In this document: piece after piece, positions 8,659 to 16,766 of the stretch
How the letters are laid out: each line of letters starts with the position of its first letter
Numbering within the stretch: the stretch's first letter is position 1
Assembly: GCA_036745245.1 (NCBI GenBank)
Contig: DAIOGN010000010.1
Coordinates: forward strand, 1 to 42,531
Direction: 5' to 3'
Length of the DNA: 42,531 nucleotides
From: DAIOGN01 sp036745245
GTDB taxonomy: Bacteria > Zixibacteria > MSB-5A5 > JAUVRN01
Notes under the pieces: model-generated
What the model was told of the DNA's origin: nothing
What the model saw: only the letters and a program-made list of their open reading frames with translations
Databases searched by the model: none
Program-made: the position numbers and the translations under genes

Positions 8659-9351
8659 GTGAAACGGCATTTCGAAGAGGACCTGCTCGAAGTCAAGCGA
8701 CAGATCCTGGTGATGGGCGGCCACGTGGAAACCATGATCGCGCTCGCCACGCGGCACATGTCGGAGCGGGACGCGGAGGCCGCGGTGCGCGTGCTCTCCC
8801 TGGAGCGCGAGGTGAACCGGCTGCAGAACTCGGTGGACGAGGCCTGCCTCAGGCTGCTGGCCCTCCACCAGCCCATGGCCTCCGACCTGCGGTTCGTGGC
8901 AGCGGTCATGAAAATGACCTCCGATCTCGAACGCATGGGCGACCTGGCGGTGAATATCGTGCAGGCCGCCCGCAAGCTGGAGGCCCACGCTCCGCTCCAT
9001 CCGTTCGTGGATCTGCCGCGCATGGCCCACCTGACGTCCGAAATGGTGCGTCACTCGCTCGACGCCCTGATTGAACGGCGCGAGGAGTCGGCGCGCAGAG
9101 TGCTGGAGTCAGATTCTCAGGTGGACGCCCTCAAACACGAGATCATCCGCGAAGTGCTCGAAGTGATGAAGACCGATCCCGGCAAGATCGACAGCGGCCT
9201 GCAACTCATCCTGATCTCCCGTCACTACGAGCGCATCGCCGATCACGCCACCAACATCGCCGAGGAAGTGATCTATATCGTCACCGGAAAAGACGTGCGT
9301 CACCACCAGGAGGAGCTCTCCACCGCTCCCCCTCCCTCTTCGGCCGCCTAG
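8659..9351 (+). CDS. phoU: Phosphate uptake regulator PhoU
   Basis: Negative regulator that couples Pst transport state to PhoR signalling. The 230-residue all-helical product contains two PhoU repeats, each with the metal-binding helix: LERMGDLAVNIVQAA in the first and YERIADHATNIAEEVIYIVTG in the second. The GTG at 8659 is the start because the upstream ATG at 8642 hits a stop after six codons; GAGGA at 8644-8648 is the ribosome site. It closes the pst operon, 23 nt after pstB. The stop is followed by a 12-bp palindrome (9355-9366) without a T-tract. Confidence 0.95.
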   Translation: MKRHFEEDLLEVKRQILVMGGHVETMIALATRHMSERDAEAAVRVLSLEREVNRLQNSVDEACLRLLALHQPMASDLRFVAAVMKMTSDLERMGDLAVNIVQAARKLEAHAPLHPFVDLPRMAHLTSEMVRHSLDALIERREESARRVLESDSQVDALKHEIIREVLEVMKTDPGKIDSGLQLILISRHYERIADHATNIAEEVIYIVTGKDVRHHQEELSTAPPPSSAA

Positions 9352-9531
9352 CTGGCGGGATCCCGCAAACTGCGTCGATTCAGCGGGTTGGTCCCCACTC
9401 ACGAAGGGGACATGCATTCCGGAGTTTTTCCCCTATATTGATCGCAGGCGTATACGGGCCGGGGCTCCCGCGCGCCACCCCGCCGTAGACTGACCCCAGG
9501 GCGACCGACGAATAGAATGGGGGGCTGATCC
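9352..9531 (+). promoter_or_regulatory. Intergenic region with possible promoter for the M1 peptidase
   Basis: This 180-nt gap holds the palindrome GCGGGATCCCGC (9355-9366) just after phoU and a TATATTG at 9434-9440. The heptamer matches a -10-like motif seen upstream of several other genes in this window. No convincing -35 precedes it: the position where TTG would be expected reads ATG (9412-9414). No tRNA, repeat or small gene was recognised here. Confidence 0.3.
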
Positions 9532-11709
9532 ATGCATCGAATCATCGTTTTCATATTGCTGTGCCTGTTGTCAGGCATGTCCGCGTCCAGGGCCGAGCTC
9601 GGGGACGATCCGTCCGAGCTGCACCGCACGTTGGCCGAGTCCAAGGCCCGCCTTGCGGCTGTGGATCGCACGCTCTCCACGGACCGTGCGGCCAGCCTGG
9701 CTCAGATGTTCTACGACGTCACGTATTACGATCTCGACATCACGGTGCTTCCCGCCACGCAGCAGGTGTCCGGCCGGGTGACCATGCACGCCCGCTCACT
9801 CAAGAATGATCTTTCGCCCTTCGACATGGATCTGTACCTGGCCTTGACGGCCGACTCCGTGAAGATGAACGGCTCCGCTGTGACGTTCTCCCACCCGGGC
9901 AGCGAACTCTACGTGACGCCGCCTTCGCCCCTGGACTCGGGGGAGGACTTCTCGGTCGTGGTGTTTTATCACGGCCCGCCGGCTTCGGGAGGCTTCGGTG
10001 CGTTCGGGTTCAATACGCACGGCAGTCCGTCCGTTCCCATCATCTGGTCCCTGTCCGAGCCGTACTATGCGCGCAACTGGTGGCCCTGCAAGGATACGCC
10101 TTCGGACAAGGCGGATTCCGTGGACATCCGCATCACCTGCCCGTCCACCCTGTTCGCCTCGTCCAACGGGACGCTGGTGTCCCAGACCGACCTCGGCAAC
10201 GGCTCCAAGACGTTCCACTGGAAACACCGCTACCCCATCGTGACCTATCTCGTGTCGCTCTCCATCACCAACTTCACGCAGATCGACACCGCATACGTGT
10301 ACAACGGCGGCGCCGACACCATGCCGGTGCACTTCTGGGTGTATCCCGAGCAGGAGACCAACGCCCGGAACGCCTATCCGGAAGTTCTGGAAATGCTCGA
10401 CGCGTTCGGTGCCGCCTACGGCCCCTATCCCTTTCTGCAGGAAAAGTACGCCATCAGCCACTTCCCCTGGGGCGGAGGGATGGAGCACCAGACCAATACC
10501 AGCCAGACGCCGGGGTCGTACAGCCGAAATCTCACCTCGCATGAGCTGTCCCACCAGTGGTGGGGCGACAACGTCACCTGCCGCGACTGGAAGCACATCT
10601 GGCTGAACGAGGGGTTTGCGAGCTTCAGCGAAGCGATTTACCAGGAGTGGCTCTTCGGACCCTCCACGTATCGCAGCTACATGAGTGCCATGGCGTACAA
10701 GGGCGGCGGCACAGTGATCGTGGACGATACCACCTCGGTCAATCGCATCTTTCACGGCGGGCTGTCCTACGACAAGGGCGGGTTCATCGTGCACATGCTG
10801 CGCGGTGTGCTGGGTGACGCCGTCTTCTTCGACTGCCTTGCGGAGTACCGCTCTCAGTTCCAGGGGCGCTCGGCCACCACGGAGGACCTGCAGGCCGTGT
10901 GCGAGCAGGTGTCGGGCCTGGACCTCTCGGAGTTCTTCGCCGACTGGTGTTACGGCACGTACTACCCGCGTTACGTCGTTGGCTACTATACGGAAGGCTC
11001 CGGAACCCAGGTGATCTCCCAGGTTCGCCTGGAGCAGATTCAGGGGACGCAGCCGCAGATTTTCGAGATGCCCGTGGACTTGCGCTTCTCCAATGGCACC
11101 GACGCGCTTACGGCGAGGGTGCAGAATTCCCAGCGCGTGCAGTGGTTCGAACTTCCGCTCTCGTTTTCACCCACCACGCTCGAGCTGGATCCTTTGGGCT
11201 GGATCCTGAAAGACGTCTACATCGGCGTGGCGGTGGTCACCGATTCACTGAAACCGGCGCAGCGCGATGAGCCGTACACCGACACCCTGAAGGCTGTGCG
11301 CGGTCAGGCGCCGTACACCTGGTCACTGGTTGCGCCCAGCACGCTGCCGCCGGGGCTGGCGCTTTCGCCCCAGGGTGTGGTCCAGGGCGCGCCGCTTCAG
11401 ATGGGCACCTTCACCTTCACCGTGATGGCGCAGGACAACGCGGTGATCACCACAAAAATGGAGCGGGAGATCACGCTGGTGGTGAACCAGCCGCTTCGAC
11501 CCGACGGCGACTTGAATGCCGACGGAGCCGTGACCTCGGGGGACATCGTGTTTCTCGTGAATTACGTGTTCAAGGGCGGGGCGTCGCCCGTGCCGCTCTC
11601 GTTCGGCGACGTGAACCTGTCGTGCGACATCACGGCGGCGGACATCATTTACCTGGTGAATTTCGTGTTCAAATCGGGACCGGCACCCGTGGGAAGCTGC
11701 GTGCCGTAG
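9532..11709 (+). CDS. Secreted M1-family metallopeptidase with C-terminal dockerin-like repeats
   Basis: Zinc aminopeptidase-like enzyme, 725 residues, with a signal peptide (about 1-21, ending SASRA). The N-terminal beta domain (50-250) precedes the M1 catalytic core: exopeptidase-type loop GGGMEH (314-319, replacing the commoner GAMEN), zinc site HELSH (337-341) with third ligand Glu360 in NEGFASF, and the tyrosine of SYDKGGF. After the core come an Ig/He_PIG-like module (about 577-650, with PYTWSL...LPPGL) and two Asp-rich Ca-binding repeats of dockerin type I (about 658-725: DGDLNADGAVTSGDIVFLVNYV and DVNLSCDITAADIIYLVNFV). It probably degrades peptides outside the cell or at its surface; the substrate is unknown. 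It stands alone between phoU and the convergent clpC operon. Confidence 0.88.
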   Translation: MHRIIVFILLCLLSGMSASRAELGDDPSELHRTLAESKARLAAVDRTLSTDRAASLAQMFYDVTYYDLDITVLPATQQVSGRVTMHARSLKNDLSPFDMDLYLALTADSVKMNGSAVTFSHPGSELYVTPPSPLDSGEDFSVVVFYHGPPASGGFGAFGFNTHGSPSVPIIWSLSEPYYARNWWPCKDTPSDKADSVDIRITCPSTLFASSNGTLVSQTDLGNGSKTFHWKHRYPIVTYLVSLSITNFTQIDTAYVYNGGADTMPVHFWVYPEQETNARNAYPEVLEMLDAFGAAYGPYPFLQEKYAISHFPWGGGMEHQTNTSQTPGSYSRNLTSHELSHQWWGDNVTCRDWKHIWLNEGFASFSEAIYQEWLFGPSTYRSYMSAMAYKGGGTVIVDDTTSVNRIFHGGLSYDKGGFIVHMLRGVLGDAVFFDCLAEYRSQFQGRSATTEDLQAVCEQVSGLDLSEFFADWCYGTYYPRYVVGYYTEGSGTQVISQVRLEQIQGTQPQIFEMPVDLRFSNGTDALTARVQNSQRVQWFELPLSFSPTTLELDPLGWILKDVYIGVAVVTDSLKPAQRDEPYTDTLKAVRGQAPYTWSLVAPSTLPPGLALSPQGVVQGAPLQMGTFTFTVMAQDNAVITTKMEREITLVVNQPLRPDGDLNADGAVTSGDIVFLVNYVFKGGASPVPLSFGDVNLSCDITAADIIYLVNFVFKSGPAPVGSCVP

Positions 11710-11726
11710 CGCCTGAGAGGAAGATC

Positions 11727-11752
11727 GGGGCGGCAGGATCGCCCGCCGCCCC
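11727..11752. terminator. GC-rich hairpin between convergent genes
   Basis: GGGGCGGC (11727-11734) pairs perfectly with GCCGCCCC (11745-11752) across a 10-nt loop, midway between the M1 peptidase stop and the convergent clpC stop. There is no T-tract on either strand, so it may act as a transcript-end stabiliser or a weak bidirectional terminator. Confidence 0.5.
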
Positions 11753-11758
11753 AGGCTC

Positions 11759-14230
11759 TTAGCTTGCCCGCGACAGGCCGCGGGCTTCTTTCTTTTCCTC
11801 GCCCCGTGGAGTGATCTTGAAGGCCAGGCGCCCGGCCTGCCGGTCGGCCGTGATGACCACGTCGACCTCGGTGCCGTGCTTGCCCCGCAGGATCTCCTCC
11901 GCCAGCGGATCCTCCAGATACTTCTGGATGGCCCGCCGCAGCGGCCGCGCTCCGTACTGCGGGTCGAAGCCTTTTTCGGCCAGATACACTCTCGCGTCGT
12001 CCGTGAGGGTGAACTGCACACCGCGCTCGGTGAGCCGTTTGCGCACATCGGTCATGAGAATATCGACGATTTTCTCGATTTCCGGCACGCCCAGGGGGTG
12101 AAAGATGATGGTCTCGTCAAGCCGGTTGAGAAGCTCGGGGTTGAAGATGCGCTTCAGCTCGTCGGTGACCTTCTTCTTCATGTAGTCGTAGGTGTTGTCC
12201 GTCGATTCGGTCTGGAACCCCAGCGACTTGCCGCTCTTGAGCTCGCGGGTCCCGATGTTGGACGTGAGGATCACCACCGTGTTGGAGAAGTTGACCTTGC
12301 GTCCGAAACTGTCGGTGAGCGTCCCGTCGTCGAGCAGCTGAAGCAGTATGTTGAACACTTCGGGGTGCGCCTTCTCCACCTCGTCGAGCAACACCACCGA
12401 ATACGGCTTGCGGCGCACCTTCTCGGTGAGCTGGCCGCCCTCCTCGTAGCCCACGTAGCCGGGGGGAGCGCCGATCAGACGCGACACGGAGAATTTCTCC
12501 ATGTACTCGGACATATCGATGCGCACGAGCGAATCGGGATCTTCGAACAGGAAGTTGGCGAGGGCACGCGCCAGCTCGGTCTTGCCCACGCCCGTGGGCC
12601 CGAGAAACACGAACGAGCCAATGGGGCGGCGCGGATCGGCCAGCCCGGCGCGTGCGCGACGGATGGCCTTGGAGATCACGGAGATGGCCTCTTCCTGGCC
12701 CACCACCTGCTTGGCCAGCTCCTCCTCCATACGCAGGAGTTTGGACGACTCGGCCTCCTCCAGCCGGAACAGCGGAATGCCGGTCATCGAACTCACCACT
12801 TTGGCCACGTCTTCTTCGGAGAGCTCCACCACCTGCTTCTGCCGCTCCTCCTCCCACTTGCGCTTCTGGTCTTCCAGCTGCTGTCGCCGCAGCTTCAGTT
12901 CGTCGCGCAGCTGGGCCGCGCGCTCGAACTCCTGGTTCTTGACGGCGGCTTCCTTGTCGGTCTGGATTTCGGAGATGGACTGCTCCATCTCGTTGAACGC
13001 TTCAGGCTTGGTGTAGCTCGCGAGGTGGGCGCGGCTGCCGGCCTCGTCGATCACGTCGATCGCCTTGTCGGGTTGAAACTTGCCGGAGATGTAGCGGTCG
13101 GAGAGTCGCACGGCCGACTGCAGCGCGGCATCCGAGATGTGCACCTTGTGGTGATCTTCGTATCTCGAACGCAGCCCCTGCAGAATCTGGATGGTGTCTT
13201 CCGCGGACGGGGCATCGACCATGACCATCTGGAAGCGGCGTTCCAGCGCGCCATCCTTCTCGATGTACTTCCGGAACTCGTTGAGCGTGGTGGCCCCGAT
13301 GCACTGAAGTTCGCCGCGCGACAGAGCGGGCTTGAAGATGTTGGAGGCGTCCAGCGATCCTTCGGCGCCGCCGGCGCCCACGATGGTGTGCAACTCATCG
13401 ATGAAGATGATGACGTCCTTGGAATTGAGGATCTCGTTCATCACGGCCTTGAGCCGCTCTTCGAACTGGCCACGATATTTGGTGCCGGCCACCAGACTGG
13501 CCATGTCCAGGGTGACGATTCTCTTGTTCTCGAGCGTCTGCGGGACCTTGCCCTCCACGATACGCGAGGCCAGCCCTTCGGCGATGGCCGTCTTGCCCAC
13601 GCCCGGTTCGCCGATCAGCACGGGGTTGTTCTTCTTGCGCCGCGAGAGGATCTGGCTGACGCGTTCGATTTCCTCTTCCCGACCGATGATGGGGTCGAGT
13701 TTGCCGCGGCGAGCCAGCTCGGTGAGGTCGCGGCCGAAATGATCCAGGGCCGGCGTCTTGCTCTTCTTGCGCTTCTTGCCGAAGGCCGACGGCTTGCCGC
13801 TCTGGATGTTCTTCAGCTCTTCGTAGACTTCCTTGTAGTCGATGTCGTACATCGACAGCACCTGCGAGGCCACGCCCTCTTCATCCTTGAGCAGGGCCAG
13901 GAGAATGTGCTCGGTGTCGATCTCCTTGGACTTGAGCGCGCGCGCCTCATGCCCGGACACCTCCAGCGTTTTCTTGGCGCGTGCGGTGAGCGGCAACTGG
14001 CCCATGGTCATGGTGCCGCCCGACGGCTGCACCACGTCTTCCACCGAACTCTTCAGGTCGGCCAGATCGAGTCCCAGATTGGCGATGATCTCACAGGCGC
14101 GCCCCTCGCCCAGACGCACGATGCCCAGGAGCAGATGCTCCGTGCCGATGTAGTCGTGCCTGAGGCGCGCCGCTTCGTCGCGCGCGTATTCGATCGCTTT
14201 CCGTGCCAATTCAGAGAACGTCTCGTTCAT
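11759..14230 (-). CDS. clpC: ClpC-type AAA+ unfoldase
   Basis: Hexameric ATP-driven unfoldase that feeds ClpP; with McsB it forms the phosphoarginine-directed degradation route. The 823 residues contain two Clp_N repeats (1-145) with both TEH glutamates (Glu31, Glu107) that in Bacillus ClpC line the phosphoarginine pockets. AAA1 follows (Walker A GEPGVGKT 207-214), then a UVR-like middle segment (about 424-460), AAA2 (GPTGVGKT 544-551) and a ClpP-docking LGF tripeptide (670-672). ClpC rather than ClpA or ClpB is supported by the short UVR middle domain and by mcsA-mcsB upstream. The ATG has AAAGGA about 6 nt before it. A TATATTG element (complement of 14302-14308) suggests an extra promoter in the 103-nt gap after mcsB. 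No clpP lies in the window. Confidence 0.95.
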   Translation of the reverse strand: MNETFSELARKAIEYARDEAARLRHDYIGTEHLLLGIVRLGEGRACEIIANLGLDLADLKSSVEDVVQPSGGTMTMGQLPLTARAKKTLEVSGHEARALKSKEIDTEHILLALLKDEEGVASQVLSMYDIDYKEVYEELKNIQSGKPSAFGKKRKKSKTPALDHFGRDLTELARRGKLDPIIGREEEIERVSQILSRRKKNNPVLIGEPGVGKTAIAEGLASRIVEGKVPQTLENKRIVTLDMASLVAGTKYRGQFEERLKAVMNEILNSKDVIIFIDELHTIVGAGGAEGSLDASNIFKPALSRGELQCIGATTLNEFRKYIEKDGALERRFQMVMVDAPSAEDTIQILQGLRSRYEDHHKVHISDAALQSAVRLSDRYISGKFQPDKAIDVIDEAGSRAHLASYTKPEAFNEMEQSISEIQTDKEAAVKNQEFERAAQLRDELKLRRQQLEDQKRKWEEERQKQVVELSEEDVAKVVSSMTGIPLFRLEEAESSKLLRMEEELAKQVVGQEEAISVISKAIRRARAGLADPRRPIGSFVFLGPTGVGKTELARALANFLFEDPDSLVRIDMSEYMEKFSVSRLIGAPPGYVGYEEGGQLTEKVRRKPYSVVLLDEVEKAHPEVFNILLQLLDDGTLTDSFGRKVNFSNTVVILTSNIGTRELKSGKSLGFQTESTDNTYDYMKKKVTDELKRIFNPELLNRLDETIIFHPLGVPEIEKIVDILMTDVRKRLTERGVQFTLTDDARVYLAEKGFDPQYGARPLRRAIQKYLEDPLAEEILRGKHGTEVDVVITADRQAGRLAFKITPRGEEKKEARGLSRAS

Positions 14231-14301
14231 ACAATCCTTTCGAGCGAAGGAGGACCGGGCCGCTTTACGCGGGGACGGCCGGGCGGTCTCGTTCCGTTAT
14301 T

Positions 14302-14308
14302 CAATATA
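14302..14308 (-). promoter_or_regulatory. Possible -10 element in front of clpC
   Basis: On the minus strand TATATTG lies 72 nt upstream of the clpC ATG, in the 103-nt mcsB-clpC gap. It matches the -10-like heptamer found before other genes here. The upstream -35 is poor. No CtsR heptad repeat or CIRCE inverted repeat is visible in the gap. Confidence 0.3.
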
Positions 14309-14333
14309 GGTCGTCCTGCCAAACCCGCCAGAC

Positions 14334-15410
14334 TCATTTCGTCCCGGCGCCGTGAGGGCCACCGAGGCGCTCCCGAAACACCTGGGCGCGGCGCACGTCG
14401 CGCTCTTCCGCTGACAGCGTGCCGCCGCCGGCCTTCTGAAGATGCGCCGGCTGCGTGAGAATGAGCAATTCGTTGAGCGTGGACCGGGGGACCTCGGGGA
14501 GCACGCCCAGGCCCGCCCCCAGGCGAACCGCCGACAACAGGTTCATCATCTCGCTGGAGTTGAGCATGCGGGCATGCGTGATCACCGCCCACGCGCGCCA
14601 CACGCGGTCTTCCAGTTCGGTGCGCGCATCGCGCAGCAACGTTTTCTCGGCGTCACGCTCCTGGTCGACGAGCTGTCGCGTAATGCTTTCGAGACCGCTG
14701 GTGATCTCCTCTTCCGTCTGACCCAGCGTGGTCTGATTGGAGATCTGAAAGAGATTGCCCTGCACGTCGGTGCCCTCGCCGTAGAATCCGCGCGCAACGA
14801 AGCCAAGCTTCCCCAGACGGCCGAGGTACGATTCGATTTCGCGCGTGAGAACCAGGGCGGGCAGGTGCACGAGCACGGAGGCGCGCAGTCCCGTGCCCAC
14901 GTTCGTGGGGCAGGCCGTGAGGTACCCGAAGTCCCGATCGAAGTCGAACGTGAGCCGTGCATCGAGGCCCGCGTCCACTTCGCTGGCGCTTGCCCACGCG
15001 CGTGCCAGGGAGAGCCCGGACCCGAGCGTCTGAATCCGCAGGTGGTCCTCTTCGTTCACGGTGACGGACACCTGCTCATCCTCCGACACGAAGACGGCCA
15101 GGTCCGTGTTTTCGCGCATGAAATCGGGGCTGGTGAGGTGACGCTCCACAAGAAGCTGGCGGTCGGTGGTGTCCAGCTCGCGCGCGCGCAGGTAGCGGCC
15201 CGGACTCGTGGTTTCGAGCAGCTCCGTACAGGCCGCCACGGTGTCGGCCACCTCTCCCAGCTGCGTGGAATTGGCCACCGACGGGTACGGAATGCGGGCC
15301 AGATTCCGCGCCAGGCGCACGCGGGAGGAGATGACGTGATCGGCCAGATCGCCCTGGGCCGAAAGCCACGGCGCCGACGAGACGGCGAGGGACTTGAGAT
15401 TCAGGCTCAT
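14334..15410 (-). CDS. mcsB: Protein arginine kinase McsB
   Basis: ATP:guanido phosphotransferase that phosphorylates protein arginines and so marks proteins for ClpC. The 358 residues show the family nucleotide-binding stretch SSRVRLARN (28-36) and the NEEDHLRIQ motif (119-127). At the C-terminus is RDVRRA (337-342), matching the RDxxRA allosteric phosphoarginine-binding motif at the same numbering as in Bacillus McsB. That motif and the mcsA neighbour separate it from creatine and arginine kinases. Its ATG overlaps the mcsA TGA by 4 nt, so the two are translationally coupled. Finding it beside Lol genes and porins is notable because it is best known from Firmicutes. Confidence 0.95.
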   Translation of the reverse strand: MSLNLKSLAVSSAPWLSAQGDLADHVISSRVRLARNLARIPYPSVANSTQLGEVADTVAACTELLETTSPGRYLRARELDTTDRQLLVERHLTSPDFMRENTDLAVFVSEDEQVSVTVNEEDHLRIQTLGSGLSLARAWASASEVDAGLDARLTFDFDRDFGYLTACPTNVGTGLRASVLVHLPALVLTREIESYLGRLGKLGFVARGFYGEGTDVQGNLFQISNQTTLGQTEEEITSGLESITRQLVDQERDAEKTLLRDARTELEDRVWRAWAVITHARMLNSSEMMNLLSAVRLGAGLGVLPEVPRSTLNELLILTQPAHLQKAGGGTLSAEERDVRRAQVFRERLGGPHGAGTK

Positions 15411-15955
15411 GACGCGGCCTCCCGGCGCCGGGTCGACTCACGGCGCGGTTTCTTGAACTCGCGGATCTGATCGCGCAGGCGGGCGGCCCGCTCAAAGTCT
15501 TCTCCGGCCACGGCGCGATCCAGGTCGGCCTTCAGCTGCCGCAGTGTGGCCGACTCCGGGGCCGGCCGCGCCTTGGGTGCCGACTCGGGCCGGCGTCCGC
15601 GGTGGCGGATGTTGCCGTGGATGCGGCGGAGAAGTTCTTCCATGGAGGTGCGGAACGACTCGTAGCAACGCCCGCACCCCAGGCGGCCGGTGCGCGAGAA
15701 GTCCTGGAAGGAGAGTCCGCATTCGGCGCAGCGCACACCGCTGTCGGGCGAGCTTTCGCGAAGTGAGCCGGACGTCATGTCCTGCATCATGCTGGAGATG
15801 AAATGGGCCAGCGGGAACTTGGCGTCCTCGAGGGGGTCATGCCACCCCAGCTTCTGCGCGCAGGCGCGGCAGAGGTGAAGCGAAGATTCTTCGTCGCCTT
15901 CACGGCGCTTCACGTGAACCGTGGCGGATTCGCTGCCGCACTCCTGACACTGCAT
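15407..15955 (-). CDS. mcsA: McsA, zinc-binding activator of McsB
   Basis: Adaptor that activates the arginine kinase McsB. The 182-residue protein has four CxxC pairs forming two zinc sites: C3/C6 with C29/C32, and C76/C79 with C94/C97. After a basic, proline-rich linker comes a C-terminal UVR motif (about 136-168, LKADLDRAVAGEDFERAARLRD) that matches the UVR segment of ClpC. Length and order agree with Bacillus McsA. It starts 16 nt after lolD and overlaps mcsB by 4 nt. The repressor gene ctsR, which precedes mcsA in Firmicutes, is absent; lolD occupies that position. Confidence 0.93.
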   Translation of the reverse strand: MQCQECGSESATVHVKRREGDEESSLHLCRACAQKLGWHDPLEDAKFPLAHFISSMMQDMTSGSLRESSPDSGVRCAECGLSFQDFSRTGRLGCGRCYESFRTSMEELLRRIHGNIRHRGRRPESAPKARPAPESATLRQLKADLDRAVAGEDFERAARLRDQIREFKKPRRESTRRREAAS

Positions 15956-15971
15956 GTTGTTCAGCCTTTCC

Positions 15972-16751
15972 CTAGGACACAGGCTCGAGAAGACCCTGCT
16001 TCAACCGGTAGACTCGATCGGCGCGGGCCGCAAGCTCCAGATCGTGCGTGGCCACCACCAGAACGGTCCCCCGATCGCGTGTCAACTCCACCAACTTACT
16101 ATACACAACTTCCGCGGTCTCGCCGTCGAGATTCCCTGTGGGCTCGTCGGCCAGAAGCACCACCGGGCGCGTCACCAGGGCCCGCGCGATGGCCACTCTC
16201 TGCCGCTCGCCCCCCGACAATTCATCGGGCCGTGCCGTCGTACGCTCGGACAGACCCAGATCGGAGAGCAGGGACACCGCCACACTCAAACCATCGGCCT
16301 CGGACTGCCCGGCGATCCACAGGGGCAGGGCCGCGTTCTCCGCCGCCGTAAACTCCGGCAGCAGATGGTGAAACTGAAACACGAACCCGATCGAACGGTT
16401 GCGCAACCTGGCCCGATCGGGCTCCGAGAGCACGAACGGGTCGCAGCCCGCCACCTGCACCTGTCCAACGTCCGGCGCATCCAGCGCCCCGAGTACGTGT
16501 AACAGAGTACTCTTCCCCACTCCGGAGGCGCCGATCACGGCCACGGTGTCGCCCGGCTCGCACTCCAGGTCCACTCCCCGCAAAACCGCCAGGTGACCCT
16601 GAGGCGTGCTGTACCCCTTGTGCAACCCCCGGACGCACAGAGCCTGACCCGTGCTCAAGCACCCCTCTGTATTGTCGCCCAACAACGCATCTGGCTCAAG
16701 CTTGCCGGCCTTTTTTGGTCCCCGGGCGACCGCTTGCCGGCGGTCCCCCAC
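15972..16751 (-). CDS. lolD: Lipoprotein-releasing ABC ATPase LolD
   Basis: ATP-binding subunit that energises extraction of lipoproteins from the inner membrane. Motifs: Walker A GASGVGKST (74-82), Q-loop FQFHHLLPEFTAAENAALP, signature LSGGERQRVAIARAL, Walker B VVLLADEPTGNLD, and switch ATHDLELAARAD. FQFHHLLPEF is characteristic of LolD. The start is uncertain. The GTG at 16751 follows the lolC stop by 15 nt and adds about 30 poorly conserved residues; a TTG at 16658 behind AGAGGGG would give a more usual N-terminus. It pairs with the upstream lolC-type permease. Confidence 0.9.
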   Translation of the reverse strand: MGDRRQAVARGPKKAGKLEPDALLGDNTEGCLSTGQALCVRGLHKGYSTPQGHLAVLRGVDLECEPGDTVAVIGASGVGKSTLLHVLGALDAPDVGQVQVAGCDPFVLSEPDRARLRNRSIGFVFQFHHLLPEFTAAENAALPLWIAGQSEADGLSVAVSLLSDLGLSERTTARPDELSGGERQRVAIARALVTRPVVLLADEPTGNLDGETAEVVYSKLVELTRDRGTVLVVATHDLELAARADRVYRLKQGLLEPVS

Positions 16752-16766
16752 CCCTGGCGAGGTCCC

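Noticed and set aside
9355..9366. Palindrome GCGGGATCCCGC after phoU as a terminator
   Set aside because: It has no loop and no T-tract; similar short GC palindromes recur by chance in this base composition.
11876..14458. 860-codon open frame on the plus strand opposite clpC
   Set aside because: It is a high-GC shadow; the minus frame encodes an intact ClpC with all motifs, and the plus translation has no recognisable domain.
16680..16740. TTTTTT with nearby GCCGGC repeats as a terminator
   Set aside because: The T-run is on the plus strand, where no gene ends; it lies within the 5' part of lolD on the minus strand.
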